Shown piece by piece: positions 1 to 8,899 of a stretch of DNA of 64,000 nucleotides. How positions within the stretch are numbered: position 1 is the first letter of the stretch; the number at the start of each line of letters is the position of its first letter. The stretch covers positions 62,001 to 126,000 of the forward strand of contig JAHZAV010000003.1 of the NCBI GenBank assembly GCA_019423745.1, given 5' to 3'. The DNA comes from Lachnospiraceae bacterium. GTDB lineage: Bacteria > Bacillota > Clostridia > Lachnospirales > Lachnospiraceae. Under the pieces are notes generated by a model. The model saw nothing but the letters and a program-made list of their open reading frames with translations. It made no database searches and was not told the origin of the DNA. The position numbers and the translations under genes are program-made.

Positions 1-259
1 CAAAGTCAATATTAACGGTATCGCCTTCTTCTGCTGCTACATCCTTGGCTTCTGTCATGTTTTGCTGGCGCACTGAAAGAATATAGTTATCCACATCCTC
101 GTCACTGACTTCCTGTTTGTCGTCTACCTTGTCCACTTCAATTCCTTTATATCCACCGATTTTGACATAATCGTTGGACGCTTCATTTCCAGCGCATCCG
201 CCCAGCATTACAGAACATGCCAGAAGTCCGGCAAATAATAGAACTGTTTTCTTTTTCAT
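1..259 (-). CDS. Trigger-factor-like peptidyl-prolyl isomerase lipoprotein (C-terminus outside window)
   Basis: The reading frame starts at the ATG at 259 (minus strand), behind a GAGGTG ribosome binding site, and runs off the left edge. About 86 N-terminal residues are visible. They begin with a basic, hydrophobic signal segment ending in a lipobox (LGGC), so a secreted lipoprotein is expected. The following text (residues about 30-86, including EVSDEDVDNYI and EEGDTVNIDF) resembles the start of the FKBP/trigger-factor-type domain in clostridial secreted isomerases. The assignment rests on remembered family appearance, and the catalytic domain is outside the window. Alternative: a general foldase lipoprotein. 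Confidence 0.6.
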   Translation of the reverse strand, partial: MKKKTVLLFAGLLACSVMLGGCAGNEASNDYVKIGGYKGIEVDKVDDKQEVSDEDVDNYILSVRQQNMTEAKDVAAEEGDTVNIDF

Positions 260-376
260 ATTTACACCTCTGTTTTATCTCTAAATTTTACCCGTTTTTT
301 TATAATAGCACATCTGGGTCTGAAAAAAAACCCTTTTGCCAAACTCTCTTCCATTCACCTTCTCACACAGTTCTCC

Positions 377-1852
377 CTATAAGAGAGGAGACAGAAGTCT
401 GCAGAATTGTTCTTTAAATCGAATGTAAAGATTTCTTGCTTGGTACTTTTTCTTTGTAATCAGCGTACAGTAAGGAATATCATTTTCAAAAGCTTCCTGC
501 AGCTTCATTGTAGTTCTGGCACTGTATATCGTAGCATTGACTTCAAAATTCAAGCTGAAGCTTCGAATATCCATATTAGCAGTTCCCATACAAGTGACCA
601 ATCCATCCACACACATACATTTGGAATGTAAAAAACCTCTGTCATAAGTGTAGCATCTGGCTCCTGCTTCTACCATATCCCCCATATAGGAATAAGTCGC
701 CCAATAGACAAAAGGATGGTCTGGTTTACATGGAATCATAATTCTTACATCGATACCTGATTTAGCAGCTATCTTTAATGCCTCGAGAATGTCATCGTCC
801 GGTATAAAATATGGAGTTTGAATATATACACTTTTTTTTGCCAAATGTATCAGTCTGAGATAATTATTACGGATAATTTGACTTTTTGAATCGGGTCCAC
901 TGGATATAATCTGCACCGGATCACGACCGTTTCGTATATAAGTAGGAATTTCAAAAATCCGGTCTTCCAGAAACAGATTCTCTCTGGCGGCATAATTCCA
1001 ATCCAGCACAAATCTTACAGCCAGCGAAGTAACTGCCGATCCCTCAATACAAATATGCGTATCCCGCCAGTATCCAAATTTCTTATCTTTTCCAATGTAT
1101 TCTCTTCCGATATTAAATCCGCCTACAAATCCAATCCTTCCATCAATTACTACGATCTTTCTGTGATTCCGATAATTAATCCGAAGCTGTAATTTTCCAA
1201 GTATAGCAGGGAAGAACTCTGCCACCTGAATTCCGGCATTCTCCAATCTCACCCAGTCATTATTGTGCATTGTTCTGCACCCCATACTGTCAAAAAGAAC
1301 TCTAACTTCTACCCCCTGTCTGGCTTTTCTAATAAGAACTTCCTCGATTTCCTGCCAAAGTTCATCATTCTTAATAATATAATACTGTAAGTGAATATAA
1401 TTTCTGGCGTGCTCCATCTCATTCAAAAGTGCCTGAAATTTTTCTCTTCCATCTGTATAAATCTGTATATCGTTATTGTCGGTAAGCACCGCTTCCGCCT
1501 CATTCAGATTATAAAGGATCAAGTGCTTAAACCGCTCTTGTTCCGGATCTCTTAATCTTAGCTTTTTCCGGTAAATTGACTCTTCCTGCCTCCGGATCGT
1601 ATATTTTACCTCTCCTTCAATCTCTTTCATTTTAAACATCCGGTCTTTTCGAAAGTTCTGCCCCAATATCAAATACAGAACAAACCCTAATACCGGTATA
1701 AAGTAGAGAATCAAAAGCCAGGCCCATACTGTAGTAGGATTTTTTCTCTGAAAAAATATAATCAGGATAGAAAAAAATATATTAATAAAGAGAAGATGGT
1801 CCATAATCCACCAAAATCCCATCTGCGCCCCATCTCCAACAAGTTCTAACAT
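377..1852 (-). CDS. cls: Cardiolipin synthase (phospholipase D superfamily)
   Basis: This 491-residue membrane enzyme should join two phosphatidylglycerols into cardiolipin at the cytoplasmic membrane. Two N-terminal membrane segments (about residues 10-34 and 41-64) precede a PLDNUCs linker domain. Two HKD catalytic motifs follow: HRKIVVIDG at residue 230 and HSKCMCVDG at residue 409. Length and domain order match bacterial Cls. The ATG at 1852 is supported by GGGAGGAT about 9 nt upstream. A good promoter lies at 1927-1955. The gene stands alone and is divergent from the small membrane protein at 2053. I cannot separate this paralog from other Cls copies the genome may carry. Confidence 0.93.
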   Translation of the reverse strand: MLELVGDGAQMGFWWIMDHLLFINIFFSILIIFFQRKNPTTVWAWLLILYFIPVLGFVLYLILGQNFRKDRMFKMKEIEGEVKYTIRRQEESIYRKKLRLRDPEQERFKHLILYNLNEAEAVLTDNNDIQIYTDGREKFQALLNEMEHARNYIHLQYYIIKNDELWQEIEEVLIRKARQGVEVRVLFDSMGCRTMHNNDWVRLENAGIQVAEFFPAILGKLQLRINYRNHRKIVVIDGRIGFVGGFNIGREYIGKDKKFGYWRDTHICIEGSAVTSLAVRFVLDWNYAARENLFLEDRIFEIPTYIRNGRDPVQIISSGPDSKSQIIRNNYLRLIHLAKKSVYIQTPYFIPDDDILEALKIAAKSGIDVRIMIPCKPDHPFVYWATYSYMGDMVEAGARCYTYDRGFLHSKCMCVDGLVTCMGTANMDIRSFSLNFEVNATIYSARTTMKLQEAFENDIPYCTLITKKKYQARNLYIRFKEQFCRLLSPLL

Positions 1853-1926
1853 GCTTTCCTATCCTCCCATTCCGGTCTAGGTCTTCCAACACAAATATCC
1901 CTTGGAATGACCTCTTTGATTTCTCT

Positions 1927-1955
1927 ATTATAATCATAACTCTTTTTGTTTACAA
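1927..1955 (-). promoter_or_regulatory. Promoter of cls
   Basis: On the minus strand a -35 TTGTAA (1955-1950) and a -10 TATAAT (1932-1927) are separated by exactly 17 nt, upstream of cls. Both hexamers are close to the sigma-A consensus. Confidence 0.6.
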
Positions 1956-1985
1956 GGTCTTTTCGCCTTCTAACATCTTTTTCAC

Positions 1986-2014
1986 TTGCGCTCCGTCAGA
2001 AACAATGCTACAAT
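1986..2014 (+). promoter_or_regulatory. Promoter of the small membrane protein gene at 2053
   Basis: A -35-like TTGCGC (1986-1991), a 17-nt spacer and a -10 TACAAT (2009-2014) lie about 40 nt before the GTG start. It is divergent from the cls promoter. Confidence 0.45.
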
Positions 2015-2052
2015 AAAATTTGCGAAAATACTTAAGATTGAGGAGGTTCCCC

Positions 2053-2496
2053 GTGAATACACTGACGATTGTTCTCTTGGTCATACTGGTTGTATTGATC
2101 ATCGCTTGTATTGTATTATATTTTCTTGGAAAAAGAGCAGAAAAACGGCAGGCTGAACAGCAGGAAAAACTAGATGCTGCTGCACAGACAGTATCTATGC
2201 TGATCATTGACAAAAAGAAAATGAAACTGAAAGAAGCTGGACTCCCTTCCATTGTCGTTGAGAATACACCTAAATATCTTCGTCGGTCCAAGGTTCCGAT
2301 CGTTAAAGCAAAGATCGGTCCAAAGATTATGACCCTTATGTGTGACTCAAGTGTTTATGCTTTAATCCCGGTAAAGAAAGAGGTAAAAGCTACTGTAAGC
2401 GGAATTTACATTACTGCTGTAAAAGGACTCCGCGGTCCTCTGGAAATGCCAAAAAAGAAAAAAGGATTTTTGGCAAGACTGAGAAACAAAGAATAA
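2053..2496 (+). CDS. Conserved small membrane-anchored protein, function unknown
   Basis: The protein has about 147 residues. The GTG at 2053 is preferred over an upstream TTG because AGGAGG ends about 6 nt before it. The first 25 residues form one hydrophobic transmembrane helix, followed by a charged coiled-coil-like stretch (about residues 27-45, rich in K, E, Q). A compact cytoplasmic domain with basic residues around LRRSKVPIVKAKIG comes next, then a very basic C-terminus (PKKKKGFLARLRNK). I do not recognise a named family. The build suggests a cytoplasmic domain held at the membrane. It sits alone between divergent cls and a terminator. Confidence 0.7.
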   Translation: MNTLTIVLLVILVVLIIACIVLYFLGKRAEKRQAEQQEKLDAAAQTVSMLIIDKKKMKLKEAGLPSIVVENTPKYLRRSKVPIVKAKIGPKIMTLMCDSSVYALIPVKKEVKATVSGIYITAVKGLRGPLEMPKKKKGFLARLRNKE

Positions 2497-2506
2497 AAAT
2501 TTTCAA

Positions 2507-2555
2507 AACTCTAAGCAAATGGAATGACCATTTACTTAGAGTTTTTCTTTTATTC
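2507..2555 (+). terminator. Rho-independent terminator after the small membrane protein
   Basis: The arms at about 2507-2523 and 2528-2544 (AAACTCTAAGCAAATGG with its near-perfect complement, one C-A mismatch) form a long hairpin followed by TTTTTCTTTT. Confidence 0.75.
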
Positions 2556-2605
2556 TCATTTTAGGTCTACCATTTGCCCCCTATATGGAAGCAAGAAAAA
2601 AGCAA

Positions 2606-2645
2606 GGTTTGAATCAAACCGGTATAGCGTTTTCTATGTTATAAT
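2606..2645 (+). promoter_or_regulatory. Candidate operator dyad and -10 box before the first mgtA
   Basis: GGTTTGA-A-TCAAACC (2606-2620) is a perfect 7+7 palindrome around one base. A TATAAT (2640-2645) lies downstream, and the expected -35 position (about 2617-2622) overlaps the dyad and has no good hexamer. This suggests a regulated promoter. The cognate regulator is unknown; the winged-helix protein at 5350 is the local candidate. Confidence 0.4.
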
Positions 2646-2677
2646 AAACGCAATACATAATACTGGAGGTGCGACAG

Positions 2678-5332
2678 ATGAAAGACGGCAGTTCAATCCA
2701 TCACCGAGTTCTTCATTATGCATACACAGGAACAGAGACCTTATACCGTGATTTTTACATTACTGAAGACGGATATGATAAAGAACAAATTCAAAAAAGC
2801 CAACAGCAATATGGCAGCAATCAATTAACGGGAAGATCCAAAGATACCGTACTTCATCGCCTGCGCAAGGCTTTTATAAATCCATTTACTATTATCCTGT
2901 TTGTTTTGGCAATTATTTCTTTTATCACTGATGTACTGCTTGCTTCAAATTTTAGCCGTGATATGACCACAGTTCTAATTATTCTGAGTATGCTGTTGAT
3001 AAGTGGAATCATTCGTTTTATTCAGGAAATGCGTTCGAAAAATGTAGCAGATCACCTGACAAATTTGCTGCATTCCAGTGTAACAGTACGCCGAAACGGT
3101 CATTGGGAGGAAATTGCATCCTCTGACCTGGTTGTTGGAGATCAAGTCCGGCTTTTTGCCGGTGATCGTGTACCAGCAGATATCCGCCTGACCTCCACAA
3201 ACGAATTATTTGTTTCACAGTCAATTATCACAGGAGAAAGCTCCATATTGGAAAAACACTCTGAACCTCTAGTTTCCAAAAGACTCCCCTCCTATGGCGC
3301 TTATACCAATATCGCTTTTATGGGCTCTTCTGTAACCGGCGGTTCAGGGGAAGGAGTCGTTCTGGCTGTTGGTTCGGATACCGTTTACGGAGGTTTTTCC
3401 ATACCCGAATCAGACAAAAAAAACCGATTTGACCAAGGGGCTAATTCCATTGCATGGGTGTTGATCCGTTTTATGGCCATATTAATTCCTCTTGTGTTTC
3501 TTGCCAGCGGCATAACAAAAGGGAATTGGGTTTCTGCCTTCCTATTTGCCCTATCTGTGGCAGTTGGCCTGACTCCGGAAATGCTGCCTATGGTAATTAA
3601 TGCCTGCCTGGCTAAAGGCAGTGCAGCTATGAGTCAAAAACAAACGGTAGTAAAAAACATCAGTGCCATGCAGGGATTCGGAAGTATGGATGTACTTTGC
3701 GTAGATAAGACAGGCACATTGACAGGGGATACAATCCAGTTGGAATACTATATGGATATTCTTGGAAACGAAAGCAGCAAGGTTCTGGATTTTGCCTATC
3801 TAAATAGTTTATATCATACCGGTGTCACTAATCATCTGGACACAGAAATACTAAAATGTCAGGAAATTCCAGAAAAAAAATCTCACTTTTTACAGTTATC
3901 CATCCAGCACCCGAAATTAGATGAGCTTCCTTTTGATTATGAACGAAAATTTGCCAGTGTCCTTGTAAAAAATTCCACTGGCAGTCTCTTGCTTGTCAAA
4001 GGAAGCATAGATGAAGTATGCCGCCGATGTCGTTATATTGAATATAAGGGAAAACGCAGCCTGATAGAATCGGACCGTTTTTCCAGTGTACATGCCGTTG
4101 TAGATGAGATGCTGGAAGACGGTATGAAAGTACTGGCTGTTGCTTATAAACAGATTGATCAGGAACAGTTATGTACCGGAGATGAAAATGAATTATGCCT
4201 TCTGGGTTACCTGGCATTTTTTGACGCTCCTAAAAAAACAGCTTCCGATGCCATTCAGAAACTTAAAAATCTTCATGTCCGCATAAAAGTACTAACCGGT
4301 GACCAAAAAGATACTGCTATTTCCGTCTGCCGCCGTTTAGGAATCGACACTGAACACATATTAACCGGACAGGAATTAGATACCTTAACACATGATGAAC
4401 AGCCAATTCGTATTGAAAACACAACTGTTTTTGCGGAACTGTCCCCCAAACAAAAATCAGCGGTTGTTAAAACCCTACAGACAAACGGACATACAGTAGG
4501 TTTTTTGGGAGATGGTATGAATGACCTGCCTGCCATCACACAATCAGATGTAGGTATCTCCGTAGATACAGCTACGGAAGCAGTCAAGGAAAGCGCCGAC
4601 GTCATTCTCTTGAAAAAGGATTTAAATGTACTGGAAGAAGGAATTTTAGAAGGACGAAAAGCATTTTTTAATATGTCCAAATATATTCGTATCACCGCTT
4701 CTTCTAATTTTGGTAATATTTTATCTATAGTAATTGCAAGTGTATTTTTACCTTTTTTCCCAATGACTTCTGTGCAGCTCCTGTTATTGAATCTGCTTTA
4801 CGACACCTTATGTCTTGTCCTTCCATGGGATCATGTAGACAAAGATACCTGTTCCCGACCACTTGAATGGTCTGGACGCACTTTGGGACGATTTATGAGG
4901 TTCTTTGGTCCTATCAGTTCCATTTTTGACATTTTGACCTTTACGTTCCTGTTTTTTGTTTTCTGTCCTTGGATATGCGGCAGCAGTTTTTGGTCTTTAT
5001 CCGGCGCTGCAGCACAGGCTAAATTTATTGCTTTGTTCCAAACCGGTTGGTTTTTAGAATCCATGTGGACACAGATCTTAATTCTGCATCTGCTTCGCAC
5101 CAGGAAAATACCTCTTTTCCAAAGCAGGCCTTCCTTCCCTGTCATGGCTGTAACGACATTTGGAATTTTATGTTTCACTATTTTAACATTTACACCGATA
5201 GGAAAGATCATTGGCCTAACTGACTTGCCCGTTGTCTACTTCGGTTTTCTTATTATCATTGTGATACTGTATCTATTACTGATGACTTTAATGAAACGAA
5301 TCTATACAAAAAAATATCATGAATTACTATAA
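2678..5332 (+). CDS. mgtA: Magnesium-translocating P-type ATPase, MgtA type (copy 1)
   Basis: An 884-residue type IIIB P-type ATPase that should import Mg2+ across the membrane at the cost of ATP. Visible features are the A-domain TGES (about 185-188), the TM4 motif GLTPEMLPM (P300), the phosphorylation site DKTGTLTG (D343), and the hinge GDGMNDLPA, where family members more often have GDGVNDAPA or AAA. Several C-terminal membrane helices follow. The ATG at 2678 is chosen because GGAGGT ends 7 nt before it; an in-frame GTG at 2669 overlaps the Shine-Dalgarno. The winged-helix regulator follows after 17 nt, so the two should be co-transcribed. A second, more canonical copy begins at 6108. Confidence 0.92.
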   Translation: MKDGSSIHHRVLHYAYTGTETLYRDFYITEDGYDKEQIQKSQQQYGSNQLTGRSKDTVLHRLRKAFINPFTIILFVLAIISFITDVLLASNFSRDMTTVLIILSMLLISGIIRFIQEMRSKNVADHLTNLLHSSVTVRRNGHWEEIASSDLVVGDQVRLFAGDRVPADIRLTSTNELFVSQSIITGESSILEKHSEPLVSKRLPSYGAYTNIAFMGSSVTGGSGEGVVLAVGSDTVYGGFSIPESDKKNRFDQGANSIAWVLIRFMAILIPLVFLASGITKGNWVSAFLFALSVAVGLTPEMLPMVINACLAKGSAAMSQKQTVVKNISAMQGFGSMDVLCVDKTGTLTGDTIQLEYYMDILGNESSKVLDFAYLNSLYHTGVTNHLDTEILKCQEIPEKKSHFLQLSIQHPKLDELPFDYERKFASVLVKNSTGSLLLVKGSIDEVCRRCRYIEYKGKRSLIESDRFSSVHAVVDEMLEDGMKVLAVAYKQIDQEQLCTGDENELCLLGYLAFFDAPKKTASDAIQKLKNLHVRIKVLTGDQKDTAISVCRRLGIDTEHILTGQELDTLTHDEQPIRIENTTVFAELSPKQKSAVVKTLQTNGHTVGFLGDGMNDLPAITQSDVGISVDTATEAVKESADVILLKKDLNVLEEGILEGRKAFFNMSKYIRITASSNFGNILSIVIASVFLPFFPMTSVQLLLLNLLYDTLCLVLPWDHVDKDTCSRPLEWSGRTLGRFMRFFGPISSIFDILTFTFLFFVFCPWICGSSFWSLSGAAAQAKFIALFQTGWFLESMWTQILILHLLRTRKIPLFQSRPSFPVMAVTTFGILCFTILTFTPIGKIIGLTDLPVVYFGFLIIIVILYLLLMTLMKRIYTKKYHELL

Positions 5333-5349
5333 GAAAGGAGGAGTCTTCA

Positions 5350-5847
5350 TTGAAAAAAAATATTGGTTTTATTAGTTTGGATTCCTCCCTGGTACAGTGG
5401 CTTCATGAAAAGCTTCGCATCTCCGCTCCTGATACCCCGGGGAAAGCAGAATTATTGGAAGGACTTGAGGATTTAATGAATGGAAACGCCGCCTCTCTTA
5501 TGGTAGAACTTGGAGACGAAGAAACTCCTTCTTTTACAAATGATGCTATTCAATGTGGCGCCCTCTCCATTTCTTCAAAATCCCGCAAAGTAATGCGTGG
5601 CGACACAGAAATTCCATTGACACCAAAAGAATTTGAAATTCTATATTTCTTAGCACGTAATCGAGGAGAGGTGTTCACCAAAGAGCAAATTTATCAGGCT
5701 GTTTGGGAAGGAGACTATCTTCTTGATGACAGCAATATCATGGCTTTCATTCGAAAACTTCGAAAAAAAATCGAACCAAACCCAGATGCCCCTGAATATA
5801 TCCTAACCATCTGGGGAATCGGGTATAAGTTCAACGATAAACTTTAA
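5350..5847 (+). CDS. Orphan OmpR/PhoB-type winged-helix regulator without a receiver domain
   Basis: A 165-residue protein starting at TTG behind AAAGGAGG. Residues about 75-165 form an OmpR-type DNA-binding domain (LTPKEFEILYFLARN, then a helix with FIRKLRKKIE and the wing end IWGIGYKF). The first 60-70 residues are too short for a response-regulator receiver, and I see no phospho-acceptor Asp arrangement. No histidine kinase gene is adjacent. It sits 17 nt after the first mgtA and before the second, which suggests control of magnesium uptake, possibly autoregulation; that role is inference. It could be a decayed response regulator or a ligand-responsive orphan. Confidence 0.85.
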   Translation: MKKNIGFISLDSSLVQWLHEKLRISAPDTPGKAELLEGLEDLMNGNAASLMVELGDEETPSFTNDAIQCGALSISSKSRKVMRGDTEIPLTPKEFEILYFLARNRGEVFTKEQIYQAVWEGDYLLDDSNIMAFIRKLRKKIEPNPDAPEYILTIWGIGYKFNDKL

Positions 5848-5865
5848 TCATATATTCTTGCCAAA

Positions 5866-5918
5866 TCGCAAGGAAATCGCAAGGTTTCAACCATGTGATC
5901 TTCCTTGCGTTTTTTTTA
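5866..5918 (+). terminator. Terminator after the mgtA-regulator operon
   Basis: CGCAAGGAA (5867-5875) pairs with TTCCTTGCG (5901-5909), followed by eight T. A second upstream CGCAAGG (5878-5884) could pair with the same 3' arm, giving two alternative stems with one terminator. Confidence 0.75.
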
Positions 5919-5975
5919 TACTGTTTTCGAGTCAAGGAAATGACTTTTTGTCTTTTCCAATCATTCTATCTGAAA

Positions 5976-6084
5976 AGCGAGGTGAAGGATATGGACTCTG
6001 GCAGTAGTCCGCGAAGGTATAGCACACGATACAAGAAGCTGGAACTAAGTTCCATGTCCTTCTTGTAATGGTGCTTGCCTCTAT
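5976..6084 (+). ncRNA. Candidate M-box-like (ykoK) magnesium riboswitch leader
   Basis: The leader of the second mgtA holds a 12-bp helix: 5984-5995 (GAAGGATATGGA) pairs with 6051-6062 (TCCATGTCCTTC) with one G-U pair. It encloses small stems such as GGAAC/GTTCC (6041-6052) and GTAT/ATAC (6017-6032). Words resembling the M-box core occur in the right order: AGGTGA, ATATGGA, GGCAGTAG, AGCTGGA, then GTGCTTGCCTCTA near the 3' end. No terminator is visible between it and the ATG, so control would be translational or by another mechanism. The match is by eye from memory of the ykoK leader and is divergent; a covariance-model search would decide. Confidence 0.45.
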
Positions 6085-6107
6085 TAAATCTAAGGAGGTA
6101 AAAACCA

Positions 6108-8882
6108 ATGAACAACAAAGAAAAAAAACGTCTGGCTGTAAAAATGTCTGCAGAAAAAGCAGTTATGCGTGACATGGAAAATCGCCGCATCCAATTTGCA
6201 GCCATGAATTCCACCAAAGACGTATTAAAAGAACTCCATACTGCGCTTCTAGGTTTGGATGAAGAAGCGGTATCTTCCAGCCGGACCAAGTATGGTACTA
6301 ACAAAGTCACACACGAAAAGAAAAAATCTCTGCCAAAACGTTTGGCTGATGCATTTATCAATCCTTTTACCGCTATTTTATTTTTCCTTGCAGTGGTGTC
6401 CTGTATTACGGATATGATTTTGCCTTACTTCTCACTGTTTGGAAATACACCGGAAGATTTTGACTGTTTGACAGTCGTCATTATCATAACCATGGTTCTT
6501 ATTTCCGGTATGCTTCGATTTGTGCAGGAATCCCGCAGTGGAAATGCTGCTGAGAAATTACTGGAAATGATTACCATTACTTGTACCGTCACCCGCAAAA
6601 ACAGTGAAAGCAGACAAGAAATTCCTATGGACGATCTGGTTGTAGGAGATATCGTCCATTTATCAGTGGGTGATATGGTTCCTGCAGATGTGCGAATCAT
6701 TGACGCAAAAGATTTGTTTGTAAGCCAGGCAAGTCTGACTGGAGAAAGTGAACCTATAGAAAAAACTCCTCAAATGATTACACAAAAACAGCCTGCAATT
6801 ACTGATTATAGTAATATTGCTTTCATGGGAAGTAATATCATTTCCGGAAGTGCTACAGCTGTTGTTGTTCGCGTAGGAGATCATACTCTTTTCGGCTCCA
6901 TGGCCTCTTCTGTTGCTAAGGAAGCGGTAGAAACCAGCTTTACAAAAGGGGTGAATGCTGTCTCTTGGGTTCTGATTCGTTTTATGCTTATCATGGTACC
7001 GCTTGTATTCTTTATCAACGGTATTACAAAAGGAGACTGGCTGGAGGCATTTCTGTTTGGCATTTCCATTGCAGTTGGCCTTACTCCTGAAATGCTGCCC
7101 ATGATCGTAACCACCTGTCTTGCCAAAGGTGCCGTATCTATGAGTAAAAAGAAAACTATTGTCAAGAATCTGAACTCCATTCAGAATTTCGGCGCTATAG
7201 ATATTCTTTGCACAGATAAGACAGGAACACTGACACAAGATCAGGTTGTACTAGAATACCATTGGAATATAAACGGAACGGATGACCCAAGAGTTCTTCG
7301 CCACGCCTATCTCAACAGCTATTTTCAAACCGGTTATAAAAACCTTATGGATCTTGCGATTATCCGAAAAACAGAGGAAGAAGAAGCTGAAAATCCCCAG
7401 CTGATCGATCTGTCCGAAAACTATGTAAAAATAGACGAAATTCCCTTTGACTTTAATCGCCGGCGCCTGACCACCGTGGTTCAAGATAAAAACGGAAAAA
7501 CCCAAATGGTAACAAAAGGTGCGGTAGAAGAAATGCTTTCCATTTGTTCATTTGCTGAATACAACGGAAAAGTATGCCCTTTAACTGAAGATATCCGTCT
7601 TCAAATTCTAGATACGGTATCTCTTCTAAACGACAAGGGATTCCGCGTTTTAGCTATTGCACAGAAAAGCAATCCCTCTCCTGTTGATGTGTTTGGCGTG
7701 AAAGATGAATGCGACATGGTACTGCTTGGATATCTGGCCTTTTTAGATCCCCCTAAAGAATCTACTGCAGATGCCATCCGTGCCTTGAAAGAATACGGTG
7801 TCACTACAAAAATTCTCACTGGCGACAATGACAAAGTAACTCGTACTATCTGTAAGCAAGTTGGTTTAGAAGTCCATAATATGCTTCTGGGAACAGATCT
7901 GGATCATATGACAAACGAACAGCTTGCAAAAGCAGCCGAAACTACAGATGTATTTGCAAAACTCACTCCTGATCAGAAGTCCCGTGTAGTGACTGTTCTA
8001 CGTGAAAATGGACATATTGTAGGCTTTATGGGAGATGGAGTGAACGATGCGGCAGCTATGAAATCCGCTGATATTGGTATTTCCGTAGATTCCGCTGTGG
8101 ATGTAGCTAAGGAATCAGCAGATATCATCTTACTGGAAAAAGATCTGATGGTTTTGGAACAGGGAATCATAGAAGGCCGCAAAACATATGCTAACATGAT
8201 TAAATATATCAAAATGACAGCCTCTTCCAACTTTGGCAATATGTTTTCTGTACTGGCAGCCTCAGCACTGCTGCCTTTCCTTCCCATGATGAGCCTGCAT
8301 CTCATTCTCCTGAACTTAATTTATGATCTGTCCTGCACTGCTATTCCCTGGGACAATGTAGATGATGAATTTCTTCGGGTTCCCCGCAAATGGGACGCAT
8401 CCTCTGTTGGCAGCTTTATGATCTGGATCGGTCCTACCAGTTCTATCTTTGACTTTATAACTTACATTTTTATGTATTTTGTCTTCTGCCCAATGTTTGT
8501 ATCAGGCGGTGTATTATATAACGATTTACCAAATCATTTCAGCGGCGCTGCTTTGCAGCATATGCAGACCGCTTACGCTGCTATGTTCCAGGCTGGTTGG
8601 TTTGTGGAATCCATGTGGAGTCAGACACTGGTTATCCATATGATTCGCACCCCAAAACTTCCGTTTATTCAGAGCCGTGCATCTGCTCCACTGACATTAT
8701 TAACCTGTACAGGAATCGCCATACTTACCATTATTCCTTTTACAGCCCTAGGTACTATGCTTGGCTTTGCTGCACTTCCATTAAGCTACTTTGCTTACTT
8801 GCTTCCATGCATCCTGCTCTATATGATATTGGCAACCAGTTTGAAAAAAGCATATGTACGCCACTATGGCGAACTGCTTTAA
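6108..8882 (+). CDS. mgtA: Magnesium-translocating P-type ATPase, MgtA type (copy 2)
   Basis: A 924-residue Mg2+ importer of the MgtA/MgtB class. It carries an N-terminal charged extension (about residues 1-45), TGES (211-214), GLTPEMLPM (P328), the phosphorylation site DKTGTLTQD (D370), GDGVNDAAAMKSADIGIS in the hinge, and about ten membrane helices. The start is secured by TAAGGAGG upstream. Compared with copy 1 the hinge motif is canonical. The upstream leader looks like an M-box and a 54-residue membrane protein follows after 17 nt, so this copy is probably the Mg-responsive one. The paralogs share layout but differ clearly in sequence, so this is not a recent duplication. Confidence 0.93.
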   Translation: MNNKEKKRLAVKMSAEKAVMRDMENRRIQFAAMNSTKDVLKELHTALLGLDEEAVSSSRTKYGTNKVTHEKKKSLPKRLADAFINPFTAILFFLAVVSCITDMILPYFSLFGNTPEDFDCLTVVIIITMVLISGMLRFVQESRSGNAAEKLLEMITITCTVTRKNSESRQEIPMDDLVVGDIVHLSVGDMVPADVRIIDAKDLFVSQASLTGESEPIEKTPQMITQKQPAITDYSNIAFMGSNIISGSATAVVVRVGDHTLFGSMASSVAKEAVETSFTKGVNAVSWVLIRFMLIMVPLVFFINGITKGDWLEAFLFGISIAVGLTPEMLPMIVTTCLAKGAVSMSKKKTIVKNLNSIQNFGAIDILCTDKTGTLTQDQVVLEYHWNINGTDDPRVLRHAYLNSYFQTGYKNLMDLAIIRKTEEEEAENPQLIDLSENYVKIDEIPFDFNRRRLTTVVQDKNGKTQMVTKGAVEEMLSICSFAEYNGKVCPLTEDIRLQILDTVSLLNDKGFRVLAIAQKSNPSPVDVFGVKDECDMVLLGYLAFLDPPKESTADAIRALKEYGVTTKILTGDNDKVTRTICKQVGLEVHNMLLGTDLDHMTNEQLAKAAETTDVFAKLTPDQKSRVVTVLRENGHIVGFMGDGVNDAAAMKSADIGISVDSAVDVAKESADIILLEKDLMVLEQGIIEGRKTYANMIKYIKMTASSNFGNMFSVLAASALLPFLPMMSLHLILLNLIYDLSCTAIPWDNVDDEFLRVPRKWDASSVGSFMIWIGPTSSIFDFITYIFMYFVFCPMFVSGGVLYNDLPNHFSGAALQHMQTAYAAMFQAGWFVESMWSQTLVIHMIRTPKLPFIQSRASAPLTLLTCTGIAILTIIPFTALGTMLGFAALPLSYFAYLLPCILLYMILATSLKKAYVRHYGELL

Positions 8883-8899
8883 AGAAAGGAGGATAAAAA

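Noticed and set aside
2606..2620. Terminator hairpin before mgtA
   Set aside because: The 7+7 dyad has a one-base centre, cannot form a proper loop and has no T tract; an operator is likelier.
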